Positions 24,060 to 32,957 of a stretch of DNA of 35,273 nt are shown here, one piece after another. The notes beneath the pieces were generated by a model, which was not told the origin of the DNA, did not search any database, and worked only from the letters and a program-made list of their open reading frames with translations. A program made the translations under genes and the position numbers. The DNA is taken from assembly GCA_902797395.1 (NCBI GenBank), contig CADBSO010000008.1, positions 1 through 35,273 of the forward strand. Direction: 5' to 3'. This stretch comes from an uncultured Spirochaetales bacterium. GTDB lineage: Bacteria > Spirochaetota > Spirochaetia > Sphaerochaetales > Sphaerochaetaceae. The stretch's first letter is position 1. Each line of letters starts with the position of its first letter.

Positions 24060-26585
24060 ATGACAATCATAAGACATGCGATTCCAAAGCATTTTAAATG
24101 GCGGCTAGCGCTTGCGATTTTCATTTCCGCGCTTGCGCTCGGATGCGAAAACGGAAATATCTTCATATCAGACATGTATTTCATCTGCGCCAATCCGGAG
24201 GCATTCTCGCAAGAAGATGACAAGGGGAAAAACACATATATTCTCAATTCCCAAACGCAAACGGTATTGGTGCTGACATTAGGGATAGCAACCGGAAACT
24301 CGATCTTCTCATCGGCAAACCCCGGCAAATATTCGATAGCTTTCAAGTTCTCAAAAGGGAACGGAGAGGAAAAGCCCCTATCCCAATTCAGGAATTCAAA
24401 TGGCGAGCAAATAGCCGAAATCGAAGACAAAACAGTGAAAATACGCCTGAATAGAATCGACAGCCTATCGGATTACGAGATAAGCGCCTATGCGAACAAC
24501 CGAAAAGCGTCGTTCCGATTCTCAGTCGATTCATCCGAAACCATATCCGGAAACCTCTCCCTTTACTATGTCGGAGATTATGACGACGAATTCGACGATA
24601 CAAACATGATCTCCAAAAAACTTAAAAAGGAGATAGGACTTCAAGTGTCATCAACATACGCGATAATATGCAGGAACCGCAGCAAGCTGGGGAACCTGGA
24701 ATTCAGTCTGGACAGCAATGAAAACCTGAGAATGGCTCAAAACGCGCAACGGCGGCAAGATGATGACAGCGGCAGCCAATGCGATGAAACCGTATATCTC
24801 GTATCTGGAAGCAAGCCCAACAGCAAATCCGTACTAACGGTTTCGGCCGGAAGCAAAAAGAAAGAGAGCTTCCTGATATCCTTGGAAAAGTTCCAGGACA
24901 GGGTAATTCCGGATCCGCCTCCGAGCCTGTTTCTGATTCCGATCAGCAACGGATATAGGGTTGTCGCAAGGCTATCATCAGACATGATAAGCCGCAAATT
25001 CAATGTGATGATGAACATCAACAATTCCGAAACGGATATCAGGCTGGAAAACAAATTCACGGAAAATGAAAAGCTGGCAGGATACTTCCATGACATAACC
25101 TGCGAAGGCGCATACGTTATAAGCGCATACTATCGGAACTCATACCTGAGAACGGAAAGCAGCACGATCTGCTTTTCCGTGGAAAAGGACAGCATTTTGC
25201 ATAAGCTGAGCGCAGATGCTCTGATCAGAACCGCCAACTCTACTCAGACGCTAAGCAGCATCAGCGACAATCCGCTCGTCAAAACCATAACGATAAGCCT
25301 TCCTCCGCTAAGCGAGCGCATGGAAAACATACCGGAATCCGTTCCCCTCAAATCGTACAGTCCCTACCAGAATCTGAATCTTCGGGTTGAAATATCAAGA
25401 ATCAGCACCACTATCGTAACACCGCATTACGACTGGGAAAAAGGGTGGAGCATGAGCGAGCGCGTATACGGAGACGACAAAGACGAAAGCATCACAATAA
25501 AATTGAAGGCCGAAGGCATTCTGGGGAAAACGGCGGGCGATGAGCGGATATTCATAATACGAAACGAAAAGCAGAGCCACTCATGCTCTCTGGAATATTC
25601 CGGAACCTGCTATGAGGGAAACGCGCTGAAGCATAAGTTCGCTCTCGGCATAAGCAACCACAGCAATGCGCAAGCGCGGCTGTACTATTCGTATTCGGAA
25701 GATGGCGGAAAAACGTTTTCAGCTTTAAGATGCAAAAGCGTTGGCGCAGGAACGCAAAAGATACCGCTTGACAAACCGGACAGCGCCGGATTCGCAAGCA
25801 AGAGCGTGCTTTTCAAGGCAAAAATCATTCAGAATGGGAAAAGCGCATACGATATCGGAATACTGAACGCAGGCAGTCTTAAAATCGCCGAAAAGGCATC
25901 GCTGTCCTGTTCGGACAGCATACAAGACCAGCCAAACATCAGAAAAGCGAGAATCACAGCTCCCAGCGGCTCATGCAAGGTAAGCTATGCCATATCGGAT
26001 TCCAAGGATTCAAACAGCGATCGCCTGATATTCACGCCTCTGGAAAACAGCACATCGATAATAACCGCAATCAAAGCAGACAGCGACACCATTTCAAATG
26101 CGATAACAAAATACATATGGCTGAAATCAGAAGACACATCCGCTTCCGATTCCTACCCCATGGTCGAAAGGCATGCGATAACGCTTACAGCAGCCGCGCC
26201 AGCCATAAATGAAAACAACAAGGAAAACATATGGGGAAACGAAGGGATTTTCGGCGCAGGCATAACCCTTACCCTAACCGCGCCAATGGACAACTGTTAC
26301 CTGAGAACAAAGGCTTATGCCGAAAACGTAAGAACCGATTACATGCAGCATCTCAGCAAAGCAGGCGACCAGCATCGCTTCGCATCGGATTGGGACATGT
26401 GCATGGCCGGCTACAGGCACAACAGATTCGCAATTGTCTCGTTCACAAGAAAAAACGGATACATGGATTCGCAAATATGCGAATACTGCGGAGAATGCAG
26501 AAGCGGAAGCGGAATCCACAACAGCGATGCCGAGCAATTCATGGAAGACCTCAAGAAGGAATGGAGATGCGCATATGAGATTTAA
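24060..26585 (+). CDS. Large lipoprotein of unknown function, first of a related pair
   Basis: Not recognised as any named family. The 841-residue product starts with a basic segment and hydrophobic stretch ending in LALGC (lipid-anchored Cys29). It should sit on the periplasmic or outer surface. The mature part is rich in Ser/Lys/Asn and predicted beta strands, with no repeats I could line up inside it. It shares blocks with the next gene: KTVKIRLNRI..L...EI (about 124-141), SSTYA (197-201) and SKKKESFLISL. Near the C-terminus Cys807, Cys810 and Cys813 form a CxxCxxC cluster, with Cys837 close to the end. No ribosome site is visible before the ATG at 24060. The gene overlaps its partner by 11 nt. 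Its position opposite cdaA could be chance. Confidence 0.8.
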   Translation: MTIIRHAIPKHFKWRLALAIFISALALGCENGNIFISDMYFICANPEAFSQEDDKGKNTYILNSQTQTVLVLTLGIATGNSIFSSANPGKYSIAFKFSKGNGEEKPLSQFRNSNGEQIAEIEDKTVKIRLNRIDSLSDYEISAYANNRKASFRFSVDSSETISGNLSLYYVGDYDDEFDDTNMISKKLKKEIGLQVSSTYAIICRNRSKLGNLEFSLDSNENLRMAQNAQRRQDDDSGSQCDETVYLVSGSKPNSKSVLTVSAGSKKKESFLISLEKFQDRVIPDPPPSLFLIPISNGYRVVARLSSDMISRKFNVMMNINNSETDIRLENKFTENEKLAGYFHDITCEGAYVISAYYRNSYLRTESSTICFSVEKDSILHKLSADALIRTANSTQTLSSISDNPLVKTITISLPPLSERMENIPESVPLKSYSPYQNLNLRVEISRISTTIVTPHYDWEKGWSMSERVYGDDKDESITIKLKAEGILGKTAGDERIFIIRNEKQSHSCSLEYSGTCYEGNALKHKFALGISNHSNAQARLYYSYSEDGGKTFSALRCKSVGAGTQKIPLDKPDSAGFASKSVLFKAKIIQNGKSAYDIGILNAGSLKIAEKASLSCSDSIQDQPNIRKARITAPSGSCKVSYAISDSKDSNSDRLIFTPLENSTSIITAIKADSDTISNAITKYIWLKSEDTSASDSYPMVERHAITLTAAAPAINENNKENIWGNEGIFGAGITLTLTAPMDNCYLRTKAYAENVRTDYMQHLSKAGDQHRFASDWDMCMAGYRHNRFAIVSFTRKNGYMDSQICEYCGECRSGSGIHNSDAEQFMEDLKKEWRCAYEI

Positions 26586-28653
26586 GGGCACAGCTGCGTT
26601 TTTCCGAGGTTTTGCCTTCGCATTGCTAGCAGCGCTATCCGCCATAGGATGCGAATACGGAATCTTCAATAAAGACTACCCCGATCATTCCGAAATCCTG
26701 GTCTATGCAGACAACGATCTCGATAACGCCCTATCAAAATCCAGAACGCTGACATATCTCCTTGACGATGAGAAAATGTCGGAGAAATTCATCAGAATAG
26801 AAGCCAAGCACATGAAAGGCGAAAGCGAATCCAAAGGCGGATTCGCATTCGAAAGCGACACAGTAAGCTGGACTGTGGCGGACGAAAAAACAATAGTGGT
26901 CCCTCTCAACAGAATAAGAACGCTAGGAGTGCACGAGATAAGAATAATCAGCTCCCTCGGAGACCAATTCAACAAAAAATTCCTGATATGCGCCTCCTCA
27001 TCGCTGAAATCGATCGATGTGGAATATTCCATAGAGAAAAAAGCCGAAGGCATAGAATACGGCGGGTCGGACAAAGGCAGCTTCACGACGCAGGACGATT
27101 TCACATCCCCTATAACGCTAATACCATCATCAACATACGCATTCAAGCTCGGCAGCGAAAGCAAATTCAAGATTCCCACAGTGGATTTCACCGTAAAAGA
27201 CAGCGGCGTGATGCATTTTGAAAAAGAATCGGACTGCGCCGCAAGACTGATAATAGAAAGCGGATCCGAATCAAAGGAAAGCTCATTCACCATCAGCATA
27301 AGAAATTCAGATATAAAAATCACCGTTCCCGTGCTTATAAAGGACATAGCGAATCTCAGCATATCCGAAGAAAGCGTCAAAGACGACAAAACGAACGTCA
27401 TATTCATAGAAAATACCGACAGCGCCAAGAACTATGCGATAAGCCTGAAAACAGCAAGCGATGACAACAGAACCCTTGTCGCATACTTCGCAAAGCAGGG
27501 CAACAGCGAAGACATATCAGGAAGCATCACCAACTCATTGAAGAACGCAGTCACGGTTCAAAGCAACGACTATTTCTCACTAAACTTCAACGGAAAGGCA
27601 AAAACGCTAAACATCATCCCGAAAAAGCAAACCACGCTCGATAACAGGAATCTGCATTTCTATCTGTATGTTTATGATGTCGATGACAACTATTTCGGAA
27701 GATGGAGAATCATGATCGGCGGAAACATCGAAAAGATCGAATTGGAGCCAACCGAGATAAGCGCCAAAACACAAACATCCTCCAGCACGCGCGCCGCGCT
27801 CACGCCGAATAGCGACAGCAGAATGCTAATATGGTACTTATCCAAAAGCAAAGGCGATGACATAGCTCCGCCACCGATGGAGAAACAATTCCAGGATAAT
27901 ATTGTGTCGTTCATGACAAAATACGCAGCATCCGACACAATAAGAATAGGCGACCTGACATACGACACATCAAAACACTCTTTCGGCATGACGCAAGGCC
28001 TTGATCACACAATGCGCTGGACCACAGGCAGCGAAGCCGCATGCGCATATCTGATAGCATTGGATCCGGAGAGCCTGCAATTCGATTCGGTTCCGTTCCT
28101 CGTATCAGCCGAATCATCCATAGTGCTGAAAAGCGATGACCCGATATCGGGCAAAAAAGCCAGCGACATGGCATACAACGGAAACACAAAAGAGTTCGAA
28201 GATGGGTTCCATGCGATAAGCTTTCCCTACGGGCAATGCTATCCGGACACATATGCCAACGGAGAAAACGGAAGGATGACAAGGATGTTCTATCTTCCTC
28301 ACAATCGCATAAGCCGCATAGGAATCAAAACCTCAAACATAAGGATGCTAACGGTTTCCCCTACCTCGCAAAGCAATCAGCTGCTTTCATTCGAATTGCT
28401 GAGATCCGAAAGCGAAGGATGCTATGATCTGGAAATCACACCCGCCTGGCTGGATCTCGACAGCAAATCAAAAAGCGGTTCGACCGGAGCCAAACCGCCT
28501 TGTCAGAATCCGAGCGCAGGCGCGGACTCATATGGAAAAATATTCTACCAATACATCGGCCGATGCTCGCTCGAAATGACCGCATATCCCAAAAGCGAGG
28601 AGAACTGCGAAAGCAAAATCAAAATCAAAATAGTGCTTTTCGAGAACACATGA
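26575..28653 (+). CDS. Large lipoprotein of unknown function, second of a related pair
   Basis: Unrecognised family, 692 residues. A short basic start and hydrophobic stretch end in SAIGC (Cys26), so it is predicted to be a lipoprotein. It resembles the preceding product over the N-terminal third: a Cys-Glu start, KTIVVPLNRI..L...EI at about 105-122, SSTYA at 185-189 and SESKESSFTISI. This points to an old duplication. The C-terminal half (from about 300) has no counterpart I can align in the first protein. ATG 26575 was chosen because it gives the signal peptide and has GGAG 8 nt upstream; a longer open frame from 26434 would bury the signal peptide. It starts inside the end of the first gene, so the two are translationally coupled and may work as a pair. 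Confidence 0.8.
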   Translation: MRFKGTAAFFRGFAFALLAALSAIGCEYGIFNKDYPDHSEILVYADNDLDNALSKSRTLTYLLDDEKMSEKFIRIEAKHMKGESESKGGFAFESDTVSWTVADEKTIVVPLNRIRTLGVHEIRIISSLGDQFNKKFLICASSSLKSIDVEYSIEKKAEGIEYGGSDKGSFTTQDDFTSPITLIPSSTYAFKLGSESKFKIPTVDFTVKDSGVMHFEKESDCAARLIIESGSESKESSFTISIRNSDIKITVPVLIKDIANLSISEESVKDDKTNVIFIENTDSAKNYAISLKTASDDNRTLVAYFAKQGNSEDISGSITNSLKNAVTVQSNDYFSLNFNGKAKTLNIIPKKQTTLDNRNLHFYLYVYDVDDNYFGRWRIMIGGNIEKIELEPTEISAKTQTSSSTRAALTPNSDSRMLIWYLSKSKGDDIAPPPMEKQFQDNIVSFMTKYAASDTIRIGDLTYDTSKHSFGMTQGLDHTMRWTTGSEAACAYLIALDPESLQFDSVPFLVSAESSIVLKSDDPISGKKASDMAYNGNTKEFEDGFHAISFPYGQCYPDTYANGENGRMTRMFYLPHNRISRIGIKTSNIRMLTVSPTSQSNQLLSFELLRSESEGCYDLEITPAWLDLDSKSKSGSTGAKPPCQNPSAGADSYGKIFYQYIGRCSLEMTAYPKSEENCESKIKIKIVLFENT

Positions 28654-28667
28654 TGCCCTAATGTATC

Positions 28668-29498
28668 CTAGAATCCCAATCTCGCTTGTAAAGTCACTCC
28701 GCCTGTGAATCCCTTATCCTCTTCAAAAGACGGAAACGCATCCAGCGAAACCAGCGCGAATTTTCCCATGGCAATATCCTTTTGCAGAGCCTTATTATGC
28801 CTGTCAGCATATGTGAACGGACGAATCCAGCCCCAAATCCTTGAAACTACAGTTATTACCGCGCCGGAAACCATCATCACGATTTCTCCTGTATTCATGC
28901 CGCCGCCATGTCTCGTACTTCCCAATCCACCGCCAAGCATAAGACCGACCCCTCCCAATTGGGTTCCCAGCATTATCCATCCTCCCAAATCATCGCCTTC
29001 AACAAAGCTGCCTATCCCGAAACCCAAGATGAAATTCAGGATGAAAGGAAGCACTGGTTCCTTCTTATGATTATCATAATATGTCTGACTCGCCATGAAA
29101 CTCAATGCCGGACTCTGCTGTTGCTGAACGTTAGCAACCGTATTGCCGGCCGGATTGGAATTATTGGGAGCCAGATTGGGATAAGGCATGGTTCCATAAT
29201 AATTCGGCTGCTGATACCCCTGGCCATACGCATCTTGGAATGGATAAGCATAAGCCGGCGCTGGATAAGCGGCTTGCGGCTGATATCCGTTTCCATTCGC
29301 TCCCTGTGACATCGGATTTGATGCGGCAGGCATAGCCAAAGCGGCGGGTGCTGGGTAAGATGCGGCCGGCGCAGCCTGAACCGCAGGCGTTTGGTAGGAT
29401 CCGGCGGGTGCGACTGGCTGACTCGTATCAGCCTCCTCGGCAAACGCAAAAGCGCAAAACAGTAATGCGATAAGCGCCGACACGATAAATTTTCTCAT
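28668..29498 (-). CDS. P13-like spirochaetal membrane protein with Pro/Ala/Tyr-rich linker
   Basis: Exported protein of 276 residues. A cleavable signal peptide (cut near FAFA/EEAD) is followed by a low-complexity region, residues about 22-135, with loose repeats of Pro, Ala, Tyr and Gln (PAASYPAPA, AYPAPAYAYP). A C-terminal domain (about 145-245) follows, with two or three hydrophobic segments (LPFILNFILGFGIGSF, GGWIMLGTQLGGVGLMLGG, VMMVSGAVITVVSRIWGWI) and the ending TADRHNKALQ. The pattern of Gly-rich hydrophobic segments and IRPFTYADRHNKAL resembles Borrelia P13 and related treponemal proteins; this is a recognition from memory, not a search. AGAGG lies 9 nt before ATG 29498. It is convergent with the lipoprotein pair, only 14 nt away. 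Confidence 0.6.
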   Translation of the reverse strand: MRKFIVSALIALLFCAFAFAEEADTSQPVAPAGSYQTPAVQAAPAASYPAPAALAMPAASNPMSQGANGNGYQPQAAYPAPAYAYPFQDAYGQGYQQPNYYGTMPYPNLAPNNSNPAGNTVANVQQQQSPALSFMASQTYYDNHKKEPVLPFILNFILGFGIGSFVEGDDLGGWIMLGTQLGGVGLMLGGGLGSTRHGGGMNTGEIVMMVSGAVITVVSRIWGWIRPFTYADRHNKALQKDIAMGKFALVSLDAFPSFEEDKGFTGGVTLQARLGF

Positions 29499-29514
29499 TT
29501 TTCAAAACCTCTGA

Positions 29515-29543
29515 AAGATATATTTTTCAGGCATGGGTGTCAA
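29515..29543 (-). promoter_or_regulatory. Promoter of the P13-like gene
   Basis: A perfect -35 box TTGACA (minus strand, 29538-29543) precedes possible -10 boxes TATCTT (29515-29520, 17-bp spacing) or TATATC (29517-29522, 15-bp spacing). Either start point would leave a leader of about 10 nt, which makes the exact -10 uncertain. Confidence 0.5.
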
Positions 29544-29579
29544 GCCATGCCCCTTCCATGCGATGATAGCATGGAAGGG
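29530..29579. promoter_or_regulatory. Two adjacent palindromes framing the -35 box
   Basis: Palindrome 1 is GGCATGG (29530-29536) with CCATGCC (29545-29551); the 8-nt gap contains the -35 box. Palindrome 2 has 11-bp perfect arms (29551-29561 and 29569-29579) around GATGATA. All four arms contain GCATGG or its complement. Palindrome 2 may also serve as terminator for the minus-strand AAA-ATPase gene, though no T run follows. Confidence 0.6.
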
Positions 29580-29642
29580 CGGCGACATCAGGCGACAGTT
29601 GGCGTTTTCAGAGGTTTGGACATATCGGACGCGCTGTGCGAA

Positions 29643-31217
29643 TCACGCCTTTTCTATCTGACACTCATGCTTCTTGGTTTTGCGATCATAGGATATGCCG
29701 ACGAGAAGAATATTCCCCTCATACTTGTCAAGACCGGCAAAATACCGTTTCTCCCTTATCTGGTCAAGCGCGGTGCAAACAGAGCCATTCACCTTCAGTT
29801 CAACAACAATCGCAGGAATGTCAGGCTTGAAAGGAATAAAAGCCAAATCGGCATAACCCTTGCCTGCAGGATACTCAGACACGATCGTATAAAACCCGTC
29901 CGCATGGATAAAGGCCAGGCGGATAGCCGACTGCAAGGATTGCTCATTGTTATACGACATGGAGCTTGAAAGGCGTTCATGAGCTTTGGAAAGAGCTTGC
30001 GCCACCATACCGGAATCATTGCTCCAAACCGCTTCCAAAAGGCTTTTGGATTCCCTGAAAACCTCCACGAACAACGAGCATTCTCTGCTAACAGCAAGCG
30101 CATTCAGCCATTCGCCACGCACCTCGCGATTTGGAATCCTGCAAGTCTGCCGCTTCCGATCATATGCCAAATATCCAAGATGACAAAGATATGTGAACAC
30201 ATCATCCCTGCGCTTCATTGACTGCGGCGTGTTTAAAAACGATGTTATATTGACAGGAACGCTTTCACCAGCCACCATGGCTTCTATGTCGGCCCTCATG
30301 CCATCCATATCCAATCTGATCGGATCCAAAATGGCTTCATATTGCGATGTCTGGTTCCAATACTCCCTAAACTCATGATTGCGCATCGCAGATACAACCG
30401 ATTTCGGCGAATATGCCTCAAATTCGGTCTGCCGAAATCCAAGCCTATAGCCATCATACCAACTCCGGCATTCATCAAAAGCCATTCCGTACTTTTCACA
30501 AAGCGATCTGACCTCATCCTCCGTGAATCCGGTGAACCGGGCAAAGCGATCAGGGTTCAAAAACGTGATGTCGCTAAAATTGTTCAATTTCGATTGCGCC
30601 TTTTCACGTATGATCGGCAATATGCCCGTAAGATATGCAAGCGCTATGCAAGGAGACATGGTAGAGCTTTTAAGCAGCCCATTAAGCAATGCCAGATAGC
30701 TTTCAATCAGACAATCGGCTTTCTTCTCTCTGAATATTACATCATATTCGTCAAAAATCACGACGAAAGGAATCCTGGTGCGCTCGTAAACAAGTCTTAT
30801 GCATCCGGCTACAGTCGAGTTCGCGGAAAAAGCAACATTCGGAAATTCCTTCTTGAAATCCCCGACGACCTCCTTCCTCATAGCGGACAATGCTCTTCCG
30901 CCATAATCAGACCAAAAAGCATTGATATCCAAATGAAGAACATTGTACTTGTTCAAATGCTGCGGAAAACTCGGATCGGATGCCGCTTCCAAACCGGCAA
31001 ACAACCCGGACGAATCGCAGCCCTTCGAATAATATGCGGCCATCATCTGGCCGGCAATCGTCTTGCCGAAACGACGAGGGCGCGAAACGCACAGGAACCT
31101 CTCATCCGTCCTGATCAGCCTGTTAAGCTCTGCGAGCATCATGCTCTTGTCGACATATATCTCGCTGTTCAGGACGATCTCAAAGCTCTCATTTCCAGGA
31201 TTCACATAGAAGCCCAT
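29643..31217 (-). CDS. AAA-ATPase-like protein with PD-(D/E)XK nuclease domain
   Basis: Two-domain protein of a family abundant in Treponema, Bacteroidetes and Fusobacteria; its function is not established. The 524-residue product has the N-terminal AAA-like domain with Walker A SRPRRFGKT (45-53), Walker B FVVIFDEYD (151-159) and the LTGILPI segment. Its C-terminal nuclease-like domain has Asp457 (GYADLAF), Glu473 and Lys475 (VVELKVN), the D...ExK arrangement, followed by the usual Gln (ALDQI). All key residues are present, so it looks intact. ATG 31217 is chosen over the GTG at 31220; no ribosome site is clear. It begins 10 nt after pheT, an odd place for such a gene, and may be a mobile-type cargo or toxin-like gene. 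That role is inference. Confidence 0.85.
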   Translation of the reverse strand: MGFYVNPGNESFEIVLNSEIYVDKSMMLAELNRLIRTDERFLCVSRPRRFGKTIAGQMMAAYYSKGCDSSGLFAGLEAASDPSFPQHLNKYNVLHLDINAFWSDYGGRALSAMRKEVVGDFKKEFPNVAFSANSTVAGCIRLVYERTRIPFVVIFDEYDVIFREKKADCLIESYLALLNGLLKSSTMSPCIALAYLTGILPIIREKAQSKLNNFSDITFLNPDRFARFTGFTEDEVRSLCEKYGMAFDECRSWYDGYRLGFRQTEFEAYSPKSVVSAMRNHEFREYWNQTSQYEAILDPIRLDMDGMRADIEAMVAGESVPVNITSFLNTPQSMKRRDDVFTYLCHLGYLAYDRKRQTCRIPNREVRGEWLNALAVSRECSLFVEVFRESKSLLEAVWSNDSGMVAQALSKAHERLSSSMSYNNEQSLQSAIRLAFIHADGFYTIVSEYPAGKGYADLAFIPFKPDIPAIVVELKVNGSVCTALDQIREKRYFAGLDKYEGNILLVGISYDRKTKKHECQIEKA

Positions 31218-31227
31218 CACAGTCAGA

Positions 31228-32919
31228 TTATTTTCTCAATCTGACCGTATCGAGTTCTATTGCAAAGGAAGGGTATGTTATGCCGAAATTCTCCAAAACC
31301 TGAGGGTTGACCTCGCCGAGGATTCCAGCTTGTTCGCCGGATACCATGACCTTGGCGCAACGACCGCTTATGAAACGCGGATCATCACACTCCTTCAGCT
31401 CATATGCGAGGTTCAGATAATACATGAAGCTGTTCAATACGGAAACGCAATTGTTCAAGTTCGCGCTTGCGGAACATTCCAGAATGCCCACGCTATCATC
31501 AGTCCTTGTTCCGGTTACGGTATTATCATCTCTGACGCACGTCTTTCCGGTTTCGAATATCCTATGCGGATAAACAGCTTGTCCCGACTGGCTCTCGCTT
31601 TTAAGCAAGGAAGGAATTATGGACGGCCTGACGACTTTATAATTCAAGTTCATGGCATTCTGTATCCGCACAGCATCTTCACCGGACACCAGCATGTTCC
31701 CAATATATTCCTTCTCGGACGAGAGATAATTGAAAATCATTTCGCTGAAGCCCAGACCGATAAGAATCTTCTGAACTTTCCTGTTGAATTCCTCCGCAGG
31801 CGAAAGGCGGCCTACAGTGAAATCGGTCAGCATCTCCTTTTTGAAGTTGTTGAGCCCGAAGCCTATCGCAACATCCTCAGCAACATCCGATGCGGCCAGG
31901 AAATCATTCCTGTATTCCGGCGGAAAAGCGACTATGCCCTTTGCCCTGACCTGCGATTTCACGCCCATCTTCCCAAGGCATTCGGCTGCCTTGTCCAAGC
32001 TTATTCCCGTGCCGAGAAGCGCTTCCAAATCGGCTTTCGGACACAAGCGCTTTTCCTGAAAATAAAACGGAACGGTTATTTCCTTGCCGAACTCGGTCTC
32101 TTCCGGGAAAATCGTCTTGCACGGAAGAACCTTGAAGCCCAAATCAGCAAAATCGCAAGCGAATATGTTGGCAGCCAGAAGAACCTGCTTGAGGTATTGG
32201 CCGTTGATCTCGATGAAAATGCTGCTGTCCCCGACTTGAAGCGCCCCGACATCATTGGAATTGATTATAGGGGGCATTGAGAGCGTCTTGCCGGATGAAT
32301 CGACCAGATACGGGAACTTCTTCCAACCAGCTATCAAATGTCCGAACTCCTTGCCCTTCTCGGTATTATCAAGCACTTCCTCAAGCGTCATCTCATGATC
32401 CTCATGAAGAGGCGCAAACGAGTTTTTCTTAGGATCGGCGCCTTTGTAGATCACAGGAAAATCAATCCTGTCGCTTCTGTAGAGCCCCATAGAAATGCTC
32501 TTGCGCTTGCGGCCGTAATTGCTATGCATTTTCTCCTGAAAATCAATCAGAAGCTTCAGAGTGTCGTCATCCAATTTCTTTCCCGTTACGCAAAAGCCGA
32601 CAGAATACGGCCTGGCATCCGGACGGGATGCGTCTATCACAAATTCACGGCCTTCGCAATCAAGAGGCTTTTTGGGCGTGGAAAAGAAATCATACGAATA
32701 GGTTTTTCCTTTCACATACGACGACAACTGTCTGGCCAATCCGGGCGTACTCCACAGATCAGGCCTGTTCGTATCATTCAGCTCAACCTTGATGAAATCG
32801 CCTTCCTCGCCATCAAACTCGGCTTTTGCGCACGGGAAGACCTCTTCAAGCGCTTCCTGCGATATGTTCTTGCCGTAAAGCTTCTGGAATATCCTCTTAT
32901 TAACATCTATCTTAGGCAT
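31228..32919 (-). CDS. pheT: Phenylalanyl-tRNA synthetase beta subunit, archaeal/eukaryotic type
   Basis: Beta chain of the tetrameric enzyme that charges tRNA-Phe. The 563-residue product is much shorter than the usual bacterial PheT (about 790-800). It begins like archaeal and eukaryotic beta chains (MPKIDVNKRIF), with ELNDTNRPDLWS at 47-57, and lacks the N-terminal tRNA-binding (EMAP-like) and C-terminal anticodon-binding domains of the bacterial form. The core B5 and catalytic-like domains are present (AEDVAIGFG, GFSEMIFNYL). ATG 32919 is set by GAGGTGAT 9 nt upstream. It follows pheS after a 38-nt gap containing partial repeats of a CGCATCA motif. This form of the enzyme is a known spirochaete feature, so it marks lineage. 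Confidence 0.96.
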   Translation of the reverse strand: MPKIDVNKRIFQKLYGKNISQEALEEVFPCAKAEFDGEEGDFIKVELNDTNRPDLWSTPGLARQLSSYVKGKTYSYDFFSTPKKPLDCEGREFVIDASRPDARPYSVGFCVTGKKLDDDTLKLLIDFQEKMHSNYGRKRKSISMGLYRSDRIDFPVIYKGADPKKNSFAPLHEDHEMTLEEVLDNTEKGKEFGHLIAGWKKFPYLVDSSGKTLSMPPIINSNDVGALQVGDSSIFIEINGQYLKQVLLAANIFACDFADLGFKVLPCKTIFPEETEFGKEITVPFYFQEKRLCPKADLEALLGTGISLDKAAECLGKMGVKSQVRAKGIVAFPPEYRNDFLAASDVAEDVAIGFGLNNFKKEMLTDFTVGRLSPAEEFNRKVQKILIGLGFSEMIFNYLSSEKEYIGNMLVSGEDAVRIQNAMNLNYKVVRPSIIPSLLKSESQSGQAVYPHRIFETGKTCVRDDNTVTGTRTDDSVGILECSASANLNNCVSVLNSFMYYLNLAYELKECDDPRFISGRCAKVMVSGEQAGILGEVNPQVLENFGITYPSFAIELDTVRLRK

Positions 32920-32957
32920 TTCGCATCACCTCGCATCATTTCACGCAGTCTCCCGCA

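Noticed and set aside
26434-26574. N-terminal 47-codon extension of the second lipoprotein
   Set aside because: It would overlap the first lipoprotein gene by 150 nt and place the signal peptide in the interior. The ATG at 26575 has a ribosome site and gives a normal lipoprotein start.
32920-32957. Repeated CGCATCA pieces between pheS and pheT as a possible direct-repeat array
   Set aside because: Only about three imperfect pieces in 38 nt, overlapping the pheT ribosome site; too few and too degenerate for a repeat array.
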